A stretch of DNA of 64,000 nucleotides. It comes from Melioribacteraceae bacterium (GTDB lineage: Bacteria > Bacteroidota > Ignavibacteria > Ignavibacteriales > Melioribacteraceae). The stretch spans positions 1 to 64,000 of the forward strand of contig WYBN01000011.1 in the NCBI GenBank assembly GCA_011525875.1, read 5' to 3'. The translations under genes were made by a program, and so were the position numbers. Within the stretch, counting starts at the first letter, position 1; each line of letters begins with the position of its first letter. The notes under the pieces are model-generated. The model was not told the origin of the DNA. It made no database searches and saw nothing but the letters and a program-made list of their open reading frames with translations. Below are positions 1 through 8,728 of the stretch, piece by piece.

Positions 1-126
1 CGTAGAGCTTTGATTTATCGTAGAGCTTTGATTTATCGTAGAGCTTTGATTTATCGTAGAGCTTTGATTTATCGTAGAGCTTTGATTTATCGTAGAGCTT
101 TGATTTATCGTAGAGCTTTGATTTAT
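1..126. repeat. 18-bp tandem repeat, seven perfect copies, cut by window edge
   Basis: Seven identical head-to-tail copies of CGTAGAGCTTTGATTTAT fill the first 126 bases, with no variation between copies. The window begins exactly at a unit boundary, so the array may extend further left. There are no spacers, so it is not a CRISPR. The unit is the left arm plus loop of a hairpin whose right arm occurs only once, directly after the last copy. Perfect identity suggests recent expansion by slippage or unequal crossing-over (inference). Confidence 0.95.
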
Positions 127-137
127 CAAAGCTCCCC
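110..137. repeat. Repeated-hairpin element closing the tandem array
   Basis: The last repeat copy supplies the arm GAGCTTTGA (113-121) and the loop TTTA. The following bases supply the complementary arm TCAAAGCTC (126-134), which gives a perfect 9-bp stem flanked by GTA on the left and CCC on the right. The same plan, with a different but still complementary stem, occurs at 3557-3584. This looks like a dispersed hairpin family rather than a terminator, because no T tract follows. Confidence 0.7.
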
Positions 138-260
138 ACAATAAATAAAAGAACTCATACCACAACTTTTTACATTTCCTGAAAAAAAATCACTAATTTT
201 AGGTGTTCGATGTTCATTACTGCAATATATTAAAGAATCAATCTAACAATCGGAGAGAAA

Positions 261-3200
261 ATGGAAAAACTAAAACTGACGATGTTCTATTTGATAATCT
301 TTTCAATATCAATTTTTTCGCAGGAGGAAAACAAGAAGGACGCAATGAATTCCTCGACCTTTAGCGGGTTGAAATTTAGGAGTATCGGTCCAGCCTGGAC
401 TTCGGGCAGGATTTCCGATTTTGCCGTGAACCCGAATAACATCAATGAATACTATGTTGCAACTTCAAGCGGGAATTTGTGGAAAACAACAAATGCCGGA
501 ACAACATACAGCGCAATCGGCGATACCCTTCCCTATTCGCTCGGCGTTGTAAAAATTGACCCGAATAATCAATTTGTTATCTGGGTTGGTTCCGGTGAAA
601 ATAACCACCAGCGTGCACTCGGATATGGCTTGGGCGTTTACAAGTCAACCGACGGAGGACAATCATGGGCAAATGTGGGACTAAAAGATTCAAGACAGAT
701 CGGCGGGATTATAATTGACCCGAGAAATTCTGATGTTGTTTACGTGGCAGCTGAAGGTTCTCTCTGGGGTCCAGGCGGTGACCGTGGATTATATAAAACT
801 ACCGACGGCGGAAAAACATGGGAGAGGGTTTTATATATAAGCGAAAATACCGGTGTGAACAATGTTATTTTTGATCCCCGCAATCCAGATATACTATATG
901 CGACTTCCGAACAAAGGAGAAGACACATTTTTACTAAGATAGGAGGCGGACCGGAATCGGCAGTTTATAAATCCATCGATGCTGGAAAATCATGGAGTAA
1001 AATAATGAAGGGACTTCCTTCGGTTCATATTGGCGGTATGGGAATAGATATCTCGCCGGTTAATCCTGACGTGCTTTATTTGATAGTCGAAGCCGCAGAT
1101 GATAAAGGAGGATTCTTTAGATCAACAAACCGCGGTGCTTCATGGGAAAAAATGAGTTCCCATAGTGCAAGTGGACAATATTACAATGAGATTTTTTGCG
1201 ACCCAAAAGATATTGACAAAGTTTATTCGATGGAAACTGTAACGCATTATACCGAGGACGCCGGGAAAACATTCAAACGGTTGGGTTTAACTGCTCGGCA
1301 TGTTGATGATCATGCTCTATGGATAAACCCGGATAATACTTCCCATTTATTAATTGGCGGTGACGGTGGAGTTTATGAGAGCTTTGATATGGGCGAAAAT
1401 TGGAATTTTAAAGCTAATCTCCCTGTAACTCAATTCTATAGAGTAAACGTCGATAATGATTTGCCTTTTTATAATATATACGGCGGAACTCAAGATAATC
1501 AGAGTATGGGCGGACCTTCAAGAACTATTAGCCGTGACGGAATAGTCAATTCTGATTGGTATATGACAGTCGGGGGCGACGGATTCTTCCAGGCTGTCGA
1601 TCCGACTGATCCTAACATTGTATACTCTGAGTGGCAGTACGGAAATATTATAAGATATGATAAGAGGAGCAAAGAAATTCTGTACATTAGACCTGAACCG
1701 GCGAAAGGCGAAAAATCCTATAGATGGTATTGGGATACACCTTTCTTGCTTAGCCCTCACTCCCATACAAGGTTGTATATTGCAGCCGAAAGAGTTTTCA
1801 GAAGCGATGACCGGGGTGAAAGCTGGAAAGCTGTAAGCGGTGATCTTTCTACTCAAACTGACAGAAGTTCTTTCAAAGTGATGGATAAATATTGGAGCAT
1901 TGATGCAGTCGTAAAAGATGTAAGCACCTCACTGTTCGGACTCATTGTATCTTTGGTTGAATCACCTTTAAAAGAAAATCTTTTATTTGCCGGTACAGAC
2001 GACGGTTTAGTTCATATAACCGAAGATATTAGAGAATGGAATAAAATAGAAAATTTCCCAGGCGTCCCAAAATTCACACTTGTAAGCGACATTCTTCCTT
2101 CGCGCTTCAGCGAAAATGTCGTTTATGTTACTTTCAATAATCACAAACGAGACGACTTTAAACCCTATGTTTTAAGAAGCGATGATAAAGGAAAATCGTG
2201 GAGATCTATTACAGGTAATCTGCCGGCTGACGGTGCAGTTAACACAATAGTGGAAGACCCGATAAACCCAAACTTGCTTTTTGTAGGTACTGAATGGGGT
2301 GTTTATTTTACATTGGACGGCGGCGTTAAATGGATTCAGCTTAAGTCAGGAATACCCAAAGTAAAAGTTCCCGATTTAGTGATTCAAGAAAGAGAAATGG
2401 ATCTTGTTGCAGCAACTTTCGGCAGAGGATTTTATGTAATTGATGATTATTCGCCGCTAAGAGCAATAAACAAGGAGCTGCTTGAAAAAGACGCTCATTT
2501 ATTTCCGGTTAAAGATGCTTTGATGTACATGCAGGCAGGCGGAAAATACGGTCAGGGCGCTTCATACTTTAAAGCACCTAATCCTGATTTTGGAGCAGTA
2601 TTCACTTACTACTTAAAAGAAAGCCCGAAGACATTGAGAGAGCTTAGAAAGGAAAAAGAAGGCGAATTGTTTAAGAAAGGCGAACCAATTCCCCAGCCTT
2701 CTTATGACGATATTCGAAAAGAGGAAAATGAGATTTCTCCTTATTTAGTATTTTCAATAAGAGATGAAGAAGGATATGAGGTTAAAAGAATTCATACATC
2801 ACCTTCGAAAGGATTAAACAGGGTTAATTGGGATCTCAGATACGACAGCTACACCCCTCTAAATGCTCAAGATAATTCATTTGATCCAAAAGCGAAACCC
2901 ACTAGCGGAATTCTTGCTTTACCGGGTAAATACACTGTTGAATTAAGATTGGCGGTAAGAGGTAATGAAAAATCACTCGCTGGTCCAATCGAATTCAATG
3001 CAGTTCTTCTTAACAACGCAACTCTTCCCGCTTCTAATCGCGGAGAAAAAGCTGAGTTCGAAAAACAAGCTGTCGAACTTGCAAAGAAAGTCGTCGGTAC
3101 GAAAAGACAGCTTCAAGACGTAGCGAGAACTCTAACGAATATTAAACAAACAGTTCATACAACAGCGGGTATTCCGATTTCATTATTTACTAAAGTGCAC

Positions 3201-3512
3201 GATTTATCACAGCAGGTGAATGATCTTCTCTATAGATTTGAAGGTCAACCGGCAAAAGCGAGCCGCGAAGAGATACCGCCGCAAATCGTTCCGCTTGACG
3301 ACAGGCTGAACCGTATGCTTGCCCCATCTTGGAATTCAACATCGAACTTAACAAAGAATCAAAAAGTTGCTTTCGAAGTGCTTTCTGAAGAACTGCCGGA
3401 ATTAATAAAAGATTTGGACAGGATCCAAAATATCGAACTGAAACAAATTAATGCCGAACTTGAAAGTTTGAACGCACCCTGGACTCCCGGAAGAATTCCG
3501 TACATGGATTAG
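261..3512 (+). CDS. Secreted BNR/sortilin-like beta-propeller protein
   Basis: A 1083-residue exported protein with a hydrophobic signal peptide (about residues 1-20, ending at IFSQ). The body is a long series of BNR/VPS10-like propeller blades marked by Asp-box motifs such as STDGGQSW, TTDGGKTW, SIDAGKSW, RSDDRGESW and SDDKGKSW, spread over roughly residues 40-730. The C-terminal third (about 740-1083) has no propeller motifs, is partly beta-rich and ends in a helical Lys/Glu-rich stretch. Such proteins are often annotated as glycosyl hydrolase or sialidase-like, but no catalytic assignment can be made here. There is no T9SS sorting domain at the C terminus, unlike several neighbours. The start is supported by GGAGAG at 252-257. 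It appears monocistronic, with a hairpin terminator just downstream. Confidence 0.88.
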   Translation: MEKLKLTMFYLIIFSISIFSQEENKKDAMNSSTFSGLKFRSIGPAWTSGRISDFAVNPNNINEYYVATSSGNLWKTTNAGTTYSAIGDTLPYSLGVVKIDPNNQFVIWVGSGENNHQRALGYGLGVYKSTDGGQSWANVGLKDSRQIGGIIIDPRNSDVVYVAAEGSLWGPGGDRGLYKTTDGGKTWERVLYISENTGVNNVIFDPRNPDILYATSEQRRRHIFTKIGGGPESAVYKSIDAGKSWSKIMKGLPSVHIGGMGIDISPVNPDVLYLIVEAADDKGGFFRSTNRGASWEKMSSHSASGQYYNEIFCDPKDIDKVYSMETVTHYTEDAGKTFKRLGLTARHVDDHALWINPDNTSHLLIGGDGGVYESFDMGENWNFKANLPVTQFYRVNVDNDLPFYNIYGGTQDNQSMGGPSRTISRDGIVNSDWYMTVGGDGFFQAVDPTDPNIVYSEWQYGNIIRYDKRSKEILYIRPEPAKGEKSYRWYWDTPFLLSPHSHTRLYIAAERVFRSDDRGESWKAVSGDLSTQTDRSSFKVMDKYWSIDAVVKDVSTSLFGLIVSLVESPLKENLLFAGTDDGLVHITEDIREWNKIENFPGVPKFTLVSDILPSRFSENVVYVTFNNHKRDDFKPYVLRSDDKGKSWRSITGNLPADGAVNTIVEDPINPNLLFVGTEWGVYFTLDGGVKWIQLKSGIPKVKVPDLVIQEREMDLVAATFGRGFYVIDDYSPLRAINKELLEKDAHLFPVKDALMYMQAGGKYGQGASYFKAPNPDFGAVFTYYLKESPKTLRELRKEKEGELFKKGEPIPQPSYDDIRKEENEISPYLVFSIRDEEGYEVKRIHTSPSKGLNRVNWDLRYDSYTPLNAQDNSFDPKAKPTSGILALPGKYTVELRLAVRGNEKSLAGPIEFNAVLLNNATLPASNRGEKAEFEKQAVELAKKVVGTKRQLQDVARTLTNIKQTVHTTAGIPISLFTKVHDLSQQVNDLLYRFEGQPAKASREEIPPQIVPLDDRLNRMLAPSWNSTSNLTKNQKVAFEVLSEELPELIKDLDRIQNIELKQINAELESLNAPWTPGRIPYMD

Positions 3513-3523
3513 ACTTATTTAAC

Positions 3524-3555
3524 CTTGGGGGTAATTTAAGTTGCCCCCAAGATTT
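3524..3555 (+). terminator. Rho-independent-like terminator of the BNR gene
   Basis: A perfect 8-bp stem, CTTGGGGG (3524-3531) with CCCCCAAG (3544-3551), closes a 12-base loop and is followed by ATTTT. It lies 12 bases after the stop codon of the propeller gene. The short T run lowers certainty. Confidence 0.6.
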
Positions 3556-3556
3556 T

Positions 3557-3584
3557 GTAGAGATTTCATTTATGAAATCTCCCC
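3557..3584. repeat. Second copy of the GTAGAG-hairpin family
   Basis: GTA precedes the perfect 9-bp stem GAGATTTCA (3560-3568) / TGAAATCTC (3573-3581) with loop TTTA, followed by CCC. Loop, flanks and GAG/CTC stem ends match the hairpin at 110-137. The inner stem differs but remains fully paired, which is the pattern of compensatory change. It sits between convergent genes, directly after the terminator stem. Confidence 0.65.
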
Positions 3585-3643
3585 AGTTGGCTTGTAAAAA
3601 AAATACTGAAGTATAAAATCCCCGATAAATTATTAGTACATCC

Positions 3644-4681
3644 TTAAAAAAACATTTTAGCAAATTTCAATATGCCTTGTTTCCATGGAAGGCGGTGCGA
3701 AACACCCGACTGATTTTTAAACGAGTTTATGTTTTCTAAATACCACTTGTAATTCCGGATCAACGCATCCTTGTTGGAATATTTTGGTGCGAAACCGAGA
3801 ACCTTCTCTGCTTTCTCGATTGAAACAAATGAATCTTTGGAAGCAGTTTCATATACCCATTTATAAAGCGGCGAAAGCTTCGCTGCCTCAAGAATCCGCA
3901 AAGTCCAGATAATTGGTTTTTCCGGTAATGGAACAATTCGTTTCCCGAACCCAGCATAATCTAATACCGCCTGATAGTCCTCCTTCATAGTACTAAATTC
4001 TTTGGCGCCGATATTAAAAGTATCGTTTACAATCTTTTCATCCAGCGTTGAACATAAATATATAGCTTCACATAGATCATCAACGTCAAGTAACTGGTAT
4101 CTGTTATTCCCCTTTCCAATCATAGGAAAACCTTTACCGTCTTTTGCCCAATCGTAAAGCAGATGAAAAACGCCGAGCCTTTCCGGTCCGATAAAAGATT
4201 TAGGGCGCAGTATGGGCACACAAAACCCGGATTCACGGAATTTTAAACATTCTTCCTCAGCAAGAATTTTCGCTTTACCGTAATCGCCAACTCCATCGAG
4301 TTTATCCTCTTCATAAATTGGATGATGATCAGGAATTCCGTAAACCGCGGTAGAAGAGATATGAATGAACCTCTTTACATAATTGCTCTTACTAATACCT
4401 AGAAGGAGCTTAGTTCCATCCACATCGGTTGAGTATATATCTTCCGGTTTATAAAGAGGCAGAGCTGCTGCCGTATGAACTACTACATCCGCTTCTTTAA
4501 CTGCTTCGGAAAGGGTATTTGCATTTCGTATGTCGCCGGTAATAATCTTAATTTTTCCGGAAATATCAGGATAATCGAACGGAATTATATCGAGCGATGT
4601 AATTTTGTGACCAAGTTTTACCAGAAAACGGATCAGATTAATCCCGAGAAAACCAGCCCCCCCTGTAATTAAAAAATTCAT
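3644..4681 (-). CDS. NAD-dependent epimerase/dehydratase (extended SDR)
   Basis: A 345-residue Rossmann-fold sugar-nucleotide-type epimerase or reductase. It has the N-terminal dinucleotide motif TGGAGFLG (residues 6-13), the Asp at residue 31 after beta-2 expected for NAD preference, a conserved SST (109-111) and the catalytic Y134-x3-K138 (YGKAK). Length and motif spacing match the extended SDR family. The substrate is not predictable: UDP-sugar epimerase, 3-beta-hydroxysteroid-like and cinnamoyl-type reductases all share these motifs. It is transcribed leftward, divergent from the ccm operon across a 214-bp spacer, and convergent with the BNR gene. No pathway partners are adjacent. Confidence 0.88.
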   Translation of the reverse strand: MNFLITGGAGFLGINLIRFLVKLGHKITSLDIIPFDYPDISGKIKIITGDIRNANTLSEAVKEADVVVHTAAALPLYKPEDIYSTDVDGTKLLLGISKSNYVKRFIHISSTAVYGIPDHHPIYEEDKLDGVGDYGKAKILAEEECLKFRESGFCVPILRPKSFIGPERLGVFHLLYDWAKDGKGFPMIGKGNNRYQLLDVDDLCEAIYLCSTLDEKIVNDTFNIGAKEFSTMKEDYQAVLDYAGFGKRIVPLPEKPIIWTLRILEAAKLSPLYKWVYETASKDSFVSIEKAEKVLGFAPKYSNKDALIRNYKWYLENINSFKNQSGVSHRLPWKQGILKFAKMFF

Positions 4682-4850
4682 TATCAGAAATCTCCAATAA
4701 TTAATCTATTCATCGGTGCAAAGTTAAGAAACTTTACTTTAGCTCTACGGTAATTTTCCACATTATTAATAAACAATACCTTCTTTTTTTGACCTTAATC
4801 TGAATTGTAAAATAAATCCTTATTATCTATATTTTTCAACAACAATTAGT

Positions 4851-4858
4851 TATTTTTG
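4851..4858 (+). promoter_or_regulatory. Possible -7 element upstream of the ccm operon
   Basis: TATTTTTG fits the Bacteroidota -7 consensus TAnnTTTG and lies 38 bases before the ccmC start. A matching -33 TTTG at the usual spacing is not visible. A very similar stretch (TTATTTTTGCA) occurs before the secreted-protein gene at 12119, which gives some support. Confidence 0.3.
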
Positions 4859-4895
4859 CACAGTTTTTTTGTCAGACAAAACAGAATATTAGGAT

Positions 4896-5603
4896 ATGAA
4901 ATCTATTATTTGGAAAGTTGTTCTTTTTGCAGTTATGTGTTTTGTTATAGTCGCTGGAATTGCATTCCCTGTTGTTGAAAGACCCGAAGCATGGTATCAT
5001 TTCCCGATGATTCCAGGCTTAGAGGAAAAAGCAAAAATCATTTTTTTTCATGTTCCGACTGCTTGGCTTTCTGTAATTGCTTTTTTAATGGCGATGGTTT
5101 ACGGCATACAATATCTGCGTAAGCAAAACCTTGATTACGATGCAAAGTCTAATGCAGCTCTTCAACTCGGAATGATTTTCTGCATACTTGCAACAGTAAC
5201 CGGCTCAATCTGGGCTAAATTTACCTGGGGAGCCTTTTGGCACTGGGACCCAAGAGAAACAAGTATATTCATTTTATTGCTTATTTATGGTTCGTTATTC
5301 GCACTTCGTTCCGCTGTTGAAAATGAAGATAAAAGAGCCAAGCTTTCTGCTGTTTATTCAATAATTGCTTTCTTAACCGTTCCCTTTTTCATCTTTATTA
5401 TGCCAAGAATAATGACCGGACTGCATCCCGGTTCTGCTAATGACGATACGGCGGGTCCGGTAGTAGATTTTAAAATGAATTCCAATATGCAAGTGGTATT
5501 CTATGTTTCTCTTATTACATTTACCGCTCTCTATCTTTGGATGTGGCGATTAGGCTATAAATCAATCATCATTAAAGACAAATTACTTAAGAAAATTATT
5601 TGA
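4896..5603 (+). CDS. ccmC: Cytochrome c maturation protein CcmC
   Basis: A 235-residue polytopic membrane protein with about six hydrophobic segments. It carries the tryptophan-rich haem-handling WWD motif (W111 to E121, WGAFWHWDPRE) and two flanking conserved histidines, H52 (FFHVPTAW) and H177 (LHPGS). These fit the known CcmC architecture in which WWD and the two external His hold haem on the periplasmic side and pass it to CcmE. Length is normal for the family. It is the first gene of a ccmC-D-E-F run. Its stop codon TGA is fused to the GAGGT ribosome binding site of the next gene, so translation is likely coupled. CcmA and CcmB (the ABC part) are not in the window. Confidence 0.93.
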   Translation: MKSIIWKVVLFAVMCFVIVAGIAFPVVERPEAWYHFPMIPGLEEKAKIIFFHVPTAWLSVIAFLMAMVYGIQYLRKQNLDYDAKSNAALQLGMIFCILATVTGSIWAKFTWGAFWHWDPRETSIFILLLIYGSLFALRSAVENEDKRAKLSAVYSIIAFLTVPFFIFIMPRIMTGLHPGSANDDTAGPVVDFKMNSNMQVVFYVSLITFTALYLWMWRLGYKSIIIKDKLLKKII

Positions 5604-5611
5604 GGTAAAAA

Positions 5612-5761
5612 TTGGAAAGCATTTATTCTTTTCTTGAACAAAATTCGATCTACATTGTTTTGTTTATTGTACTTGTCGTGTGGCTTGGGATTTTTTTATA
5701 TCTCTTCAATACCGATAAACGGCTTAAAGCAATTGAAAATGAGTTAAAGGAGAAATCTTAA
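5612..5761 (+). CDS. ccmD: CcmD-like small membrane protein, TTG start
   Basis: A 49-residue reading frame between ccmC and ccmE that starts with TTG. It is preceded by GAGGT (5602-5606) and ends one base before the ccmE ATG. It encodes a short N-terminal segment, one transmembrane helix (about residues 13-33, rich in V, L, I, F and ending LYLF), then a charged cytoplasmic tail rich in Lys and Glu. Position, size, single helix and basic/acidic tail are those of CcmD, the small subunit that stabilises the CcmC-CcmE interaction and helps release holo-CcmE. Because CcmD sequences are very divergent, the assignment rests mainly on synteny and topology. Confidence 0.8.
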   Translation: MESIYSFLEQNSIYIVLFIVLVVWLGIFLYLFNTDKRLKAIENELKEKS

Positions 5762-5762
5762 C

Positions 5763-6152
5763 ATGAAAAATAAATATATGGTCGGCGGTTTTATAATTAT
5801 TGTCTTTCTCGGAATTATGGCGTATCTGTTTACTCAAACTAACATACGCTACGAGGAAGACTTCAAAAAAATAATTGACACAGAAAACACAGTTAAGGCT
5901 ACGGGAAGCTGGGTTAAAGAAAAAAATTATGATATCGATAAAGAAAGAAATATTTTCTCTTTCTATATGCGCGATTATCACGGCACCGAATTGAAGGTAG
6001 TCTATAAGGGAACCATTCCAAATAATTTTGAATCGTCAACAAGCGTAGTTGTAACGGGAAGGTACATCAACGGAGCTTTTCATGCATCCGATATTTTAAC
6101 AAAATGCCCATCAAAATACGAGTCTGAGTTTGAACAACAGGCTAAATCTTAA
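5763..6152 (+). CDS. ccmE: Haem chaperone CcmE, cysteine (CxxxY) type
   Basis: A 129-residue protein with an N-terminal membrane anchor (about residues 6-24) and a soluble beta-barrel (OB fold) domain. In classical CcmE, haem is bound covalently to a histidine in an HxxxY motif. Here the equivalent stretch reads TKCPSKYE, so the ligand position is C115 with the conserved Tyr at 119 (C115-x3-Y119). Cysteine-type CcmE is known from Desulfovibrio, archaea and some Gram-positive bacteria (system I variant). A histidine at 107 lies eight residues upstream and is not in the motif position. The gene begins one base after ccmD ends and has AAAGGAG 15-17 bases ahead of ccmF downstream, consistent with one operon. 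Confidence 0.92.
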   Translation: MKNKYMVGGFIIIVFLGIMAYLFTQTNIRYEEDFKKIIDTENTVKATGSWVKEKNYDIDKERNIFSFYMRDYHGTELKVVYKGTIPNNFESSTSVVVTGRYINGAFHASDILTKCPSKYESEFEQQAKS

Positions 6153-6173
6153 TCACGCCGAAAGGAGTTTTCT

Positions 6174-8588
6174 ATGATCGGAAGTATATTAATAACCCTG
6201 GCGCTTATTGCCAGCGTTTTTAGTGTTATCATGTATTATCTTACGTTCAAGGGTTTTACTAACACACTCAAATTTGCAAGGATTGGTTTCCATACAGCAA
6301 GCATTTCTGTTATCGCTGCTTCGGCATTGCTTCTGCATGCAATCCTAACTCATCAGTATCAATTTAAATATATTTTTAATTACAGCAACAGCGATCTTCC
6401 TATCGGATTGTTAATTTCAACTTTTTATGCCGGCCAGGAAGGAAGTTTTATGCTCTGGATTTTGTTCAGCGTTATTGTCGGGCTTATACTTCTCGAATAT
6501 ACTTCTAAGCGGGGCGATCTTGAACAGAGAGTAATGATGATATTTTCTTTGGCTCTCGCCTTTCTTCTAGTTATGGTTAGTCCTGGCTTAAAGAATCCGT
6601 TTGCTTATATCTGGAGCGAACCTAATTTTATTGAGTTGACTAAAATTAATCAAGCATATTTATCGCTGCCATTTCTGCAGAATTTTCTATTTTCCGATCC
6701 GGGAACCAATAAAACTTTTGTTCAAATAAACGCCGATCTTGCTGGCTTGTTGGCATCAAACGGAATATCACTCAATAATTTTATTGTTTTCGGTAAAGGA
6801 TTAAACCCTCTGCTGCAGAATTTCTGGATGCAAATACATCCGCCGGCACTTTTTGTGGGCTTTGCAATGGCAATTGTTCCCTTCGCATTCGCCTTCTCAG
6901 CATTATTAAAGAATGATTACAGAGATTGGGTTAAACAAGCATTCCCCTGGGTGCTTGCAACTGCAATGATATTAGGCGCTGCGATAATGCTGGGCGGATA
7001 TTGGGCTTACGGTGTGCTCGGTTGGGGCGGTTACTGGGGATGGGATCCGGTGGAGAACTCAAGTCTTGTGCCCTGGATAATTGGCGTTGCTTCTATTCAC
7101 ACAATTCTTGTTCAAATGAAAACTCAATCTGAGGGCAAAGCCGGAAGATATGTAAAGACGAATCTGATTTTATGTATTACGACATTTCTATTTGTACTTT
7201 ACAGTACTTTTTTAACTCGCAGCGGCGTACTCGGCGATGCATCTGTTCACAGCTTTGTCGACCCGGGTATGACTGTTTATCTGCTGCTTGTAGTTTTTAT
7301 CGGATCTTTCGCTCTTCTCGGAATCGGCGGGATCGCATACCGTTGGAAATATCTCGAACAAACTTTTGCCGGTGAAGATAATCTGCTGTCGAGAGAACTT
7401 GCATTGTTCACAGGTTCAATTGCGCTTCTCGCTTCGGCTATAATTATTCTTGCCGGAACTTCTGCGCCGATTTTCGGAAGATCGGTTGAGTTGAGTTTTT
7501 ATAACGAATTAAACCTGCCGATTGCAATAATAATGGGTTTGCTTAACGGTTTCAGCCTCATCCTCAAATGGAAAGTCAACGACTCTCATTCAATGTGGAA
7601 CAATTTGAAATTGTCTTTACTGATAACAATAATTCTGTCCTTGCTAATCATCGTTTTGGGAAGTGTATATAATGTAATGCTTACCCTTCTAACAATTTCT
7701 GCTGTGTTCACACTTGTAACAAATTTGGAAATCGCATTTAAATTATTCAATGGAAGAATTTCAAAATTAGGAGCGTATCTGGCTCATGCCGGCATAGCGC
7801 TCTTCATGCTCGGCGTAGTAGCTACCGGAGGTTTCACTTCAAATCAGCACGCAGAATTAGTTATGGATAAGCCTGTAGAAGTGCTCGGACATGAACTGAC
7901 ATTTAAGGGATATACTCCGGTAGACGGCGGCAGAAAATATGCTTTTAATGTTGAAGTTACAAAAGGCTCAAGTACGGCAGTTGTATCACCGGTTATGTTC
8001 ATATCGGATTTTAATAACAGCCTTATGCGAGAACCCGATATCTGGAACAGGATTACTAATGATTTTTACATATCTCCCGTTAGTTTTCAAGAGGGAGGAA
8101 CTACTTCAGACCATAATCATTCGCATGGCACTTCGGTTACTTTGACAAAAGGAGAATCGAGTAAATTTAATAACGCGAAGATTATATTCGACAGTTTTAA
8201 TTTTCCGCCTGAATCAATGACTGCTATGCAGGCAGGCGGCGAGTTTTTTATAGGCGCCAAATTAATAGTCGAATTTGACGGGGCAAAATATTCTCTTGAA
8301 CCAAGAATGACGGTACAAGACGGGAAAAAACAATTTCATGGCGCATCGCTTGAAGCAGCAAATTTAAAAATTGAGATGACAAACCTTGACGCCTCCGGAA
8401 CAGTCGTTTTATCTTTCGACACACTCGATCATACAGATGAACCGGCTGTAAACACGGAAAATAAATCTGATGTTTTTACCATAGAAGCTAGCGTAAAACC
8501 TTTTATCAATCTTGTTTGGGCAGGCGTAATCGTTATGGTAATTGGATTTGTTTTCTCTATCGTGCGGCGAACAAAAGAATCACAATAA
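6174..8588 (+). CDS. ccmF: Haem lyase subunit CcmF
   Basis: An 804-residue multi-span membrane protein that, with CcmE, ligates haem to CxxCH apocytochromes outside the cytoplasmic membrane. It has many hydrophobic helices and the WWD signature (GWGGYWGWDPVENSSLVPW, around residue 282), plus conserved histidines such as the IHPPALFVGF segment. It is longer than the E. coli protein (about 650 residues). The extra length is a periplasmic beta-rich region at about residues 560-770, containing a His-rich patch (HNHSHG near residue 645) before a last transmembrane helix. The ribosome binding site AAAGGAG lies just before ATG. This is the last gene of the operon, followed by a strong terminator. 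CcmG/CcmH thioredoxin-like partners are not nearby. Confidence 0.93.
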   Translation: MIGSILITLALIASVFSVIMYYLTFKGFTNTLKFARIGFHTASISVIAASALLLHAILTHQYQFKYIFNYSNSDLPIGLLISTFYAGQEGSFMLWILFSVIVGLILLEYTSKRGDLEQRVMMIFSLALAFLLVMVSPGLKNPFAYIWSEPNFIELTKINQAYLSLPFLQNFLFSDPGTNKTFVQINADLAGLLASNGISLNNFIVFGKGLNPLLQNFWMQIHPPALFVGFAMAIVPFAFAFSALLKNDYRDWVKQAFPWVLATAMILGAAIMLGGYWAYGVLGWGGYWGWDPVENSSLVPWIIGVASIHTILVQMKTQSEGKAGRYVKTNLILCITTFLFVLYSTFLTRSGVLGDASVHSFVDPGMTVYLLLVVFIGSFALLGIGGIAYRWKYLEQTFAGEDNLLSRELALFTGSIALLASAIIILAGTSAPIFGRSVELSFYNELNLPIAIIMGLLNGFSLILKWKVNDSHSMWNNLKLSLLITIILSLLIIVLGSVYNVMLTLLTISAVFTLVTNLEIAFKLFNGRISKLGAYLAHAGIALFMLGVVATGGFTSNQHAELVMDKPVEVLGHELTFKGYTPVDGGRKYAFNVEVTKGSSTAVVSPVMFISDFNNSLMREPDIWNRITNDFYISPVSFQEGGTTSDHNHSHGTSVTLTKGESSKFNNAKIIFDSFNFPPESMTAMQAGGEFFIGAKLIVEFDGAKYSLEPRMTVQDGKKQFHGASLEAANLKIEMTNLDASGTVVLSFDTLDHTDEPAVNTENKSDVFTIEASVKPFINLVWAGVIVMVIGFVFSIVRRTKESQ

Positions 8589-8611
8589 GCATCCTTCGCA
8601 AAATTAATTTG

Positions 8612-8640
8612 AAACCGCCCCTTTTGGGCGGTTTATTATT
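8612..8640 (+). terminator. Rho-independent terminator of the ccm operon
   Basis: AAACCGCCC (8612-8620) pairs perfectly with GGGCGGTTT (8626-8634) around a 5-base loop. The stem's own TTT and the following ATTATTTTA give a T-rich end. It lies 23 bases after the ccmF stop. Confidence 0.9.
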
Positions 8641-8670
8641 TTAAATAATTTTTTTTAAGCTTCTGGGAAT

Positions 8671-8687
8671 TTTCCAAACATTGGAAA
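8671..8687. promoter_or_regulatory. Inverted repeat, possible operator before the CANCH protein
   Basis: TTTCCAA-ACA-TTGGAAA is a perfect 7-bp dyad with a 3-base spacer, 41 bases before the start codon. A dyad of the same plan stands upstream of the next gene (9501-9519). No binding protein can be named. Confidence 0.35.
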
Positions 8688-8728
8688 TGTTTTTCACTTA
8701 TCAACCTTAATAATAAACCGGAAGAGCG

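Noticed and set aside
1..126. CRISPR array
   Set aside because: The 18-bp units are directly adjacent with no spacers, and no cas genes are nearby.
1518..1856. 112-codon antisense frame in the BNR gene
   Set aside because: Lies wholly opposite a well-supported coding region; its product has no recognisable features.
4741..4749. Third copy of the GTAGAG repeat (AGCTCTACG, reverse strand)
   Set aside because: Only nine bases match and no partner arm or TTTA loop is present.
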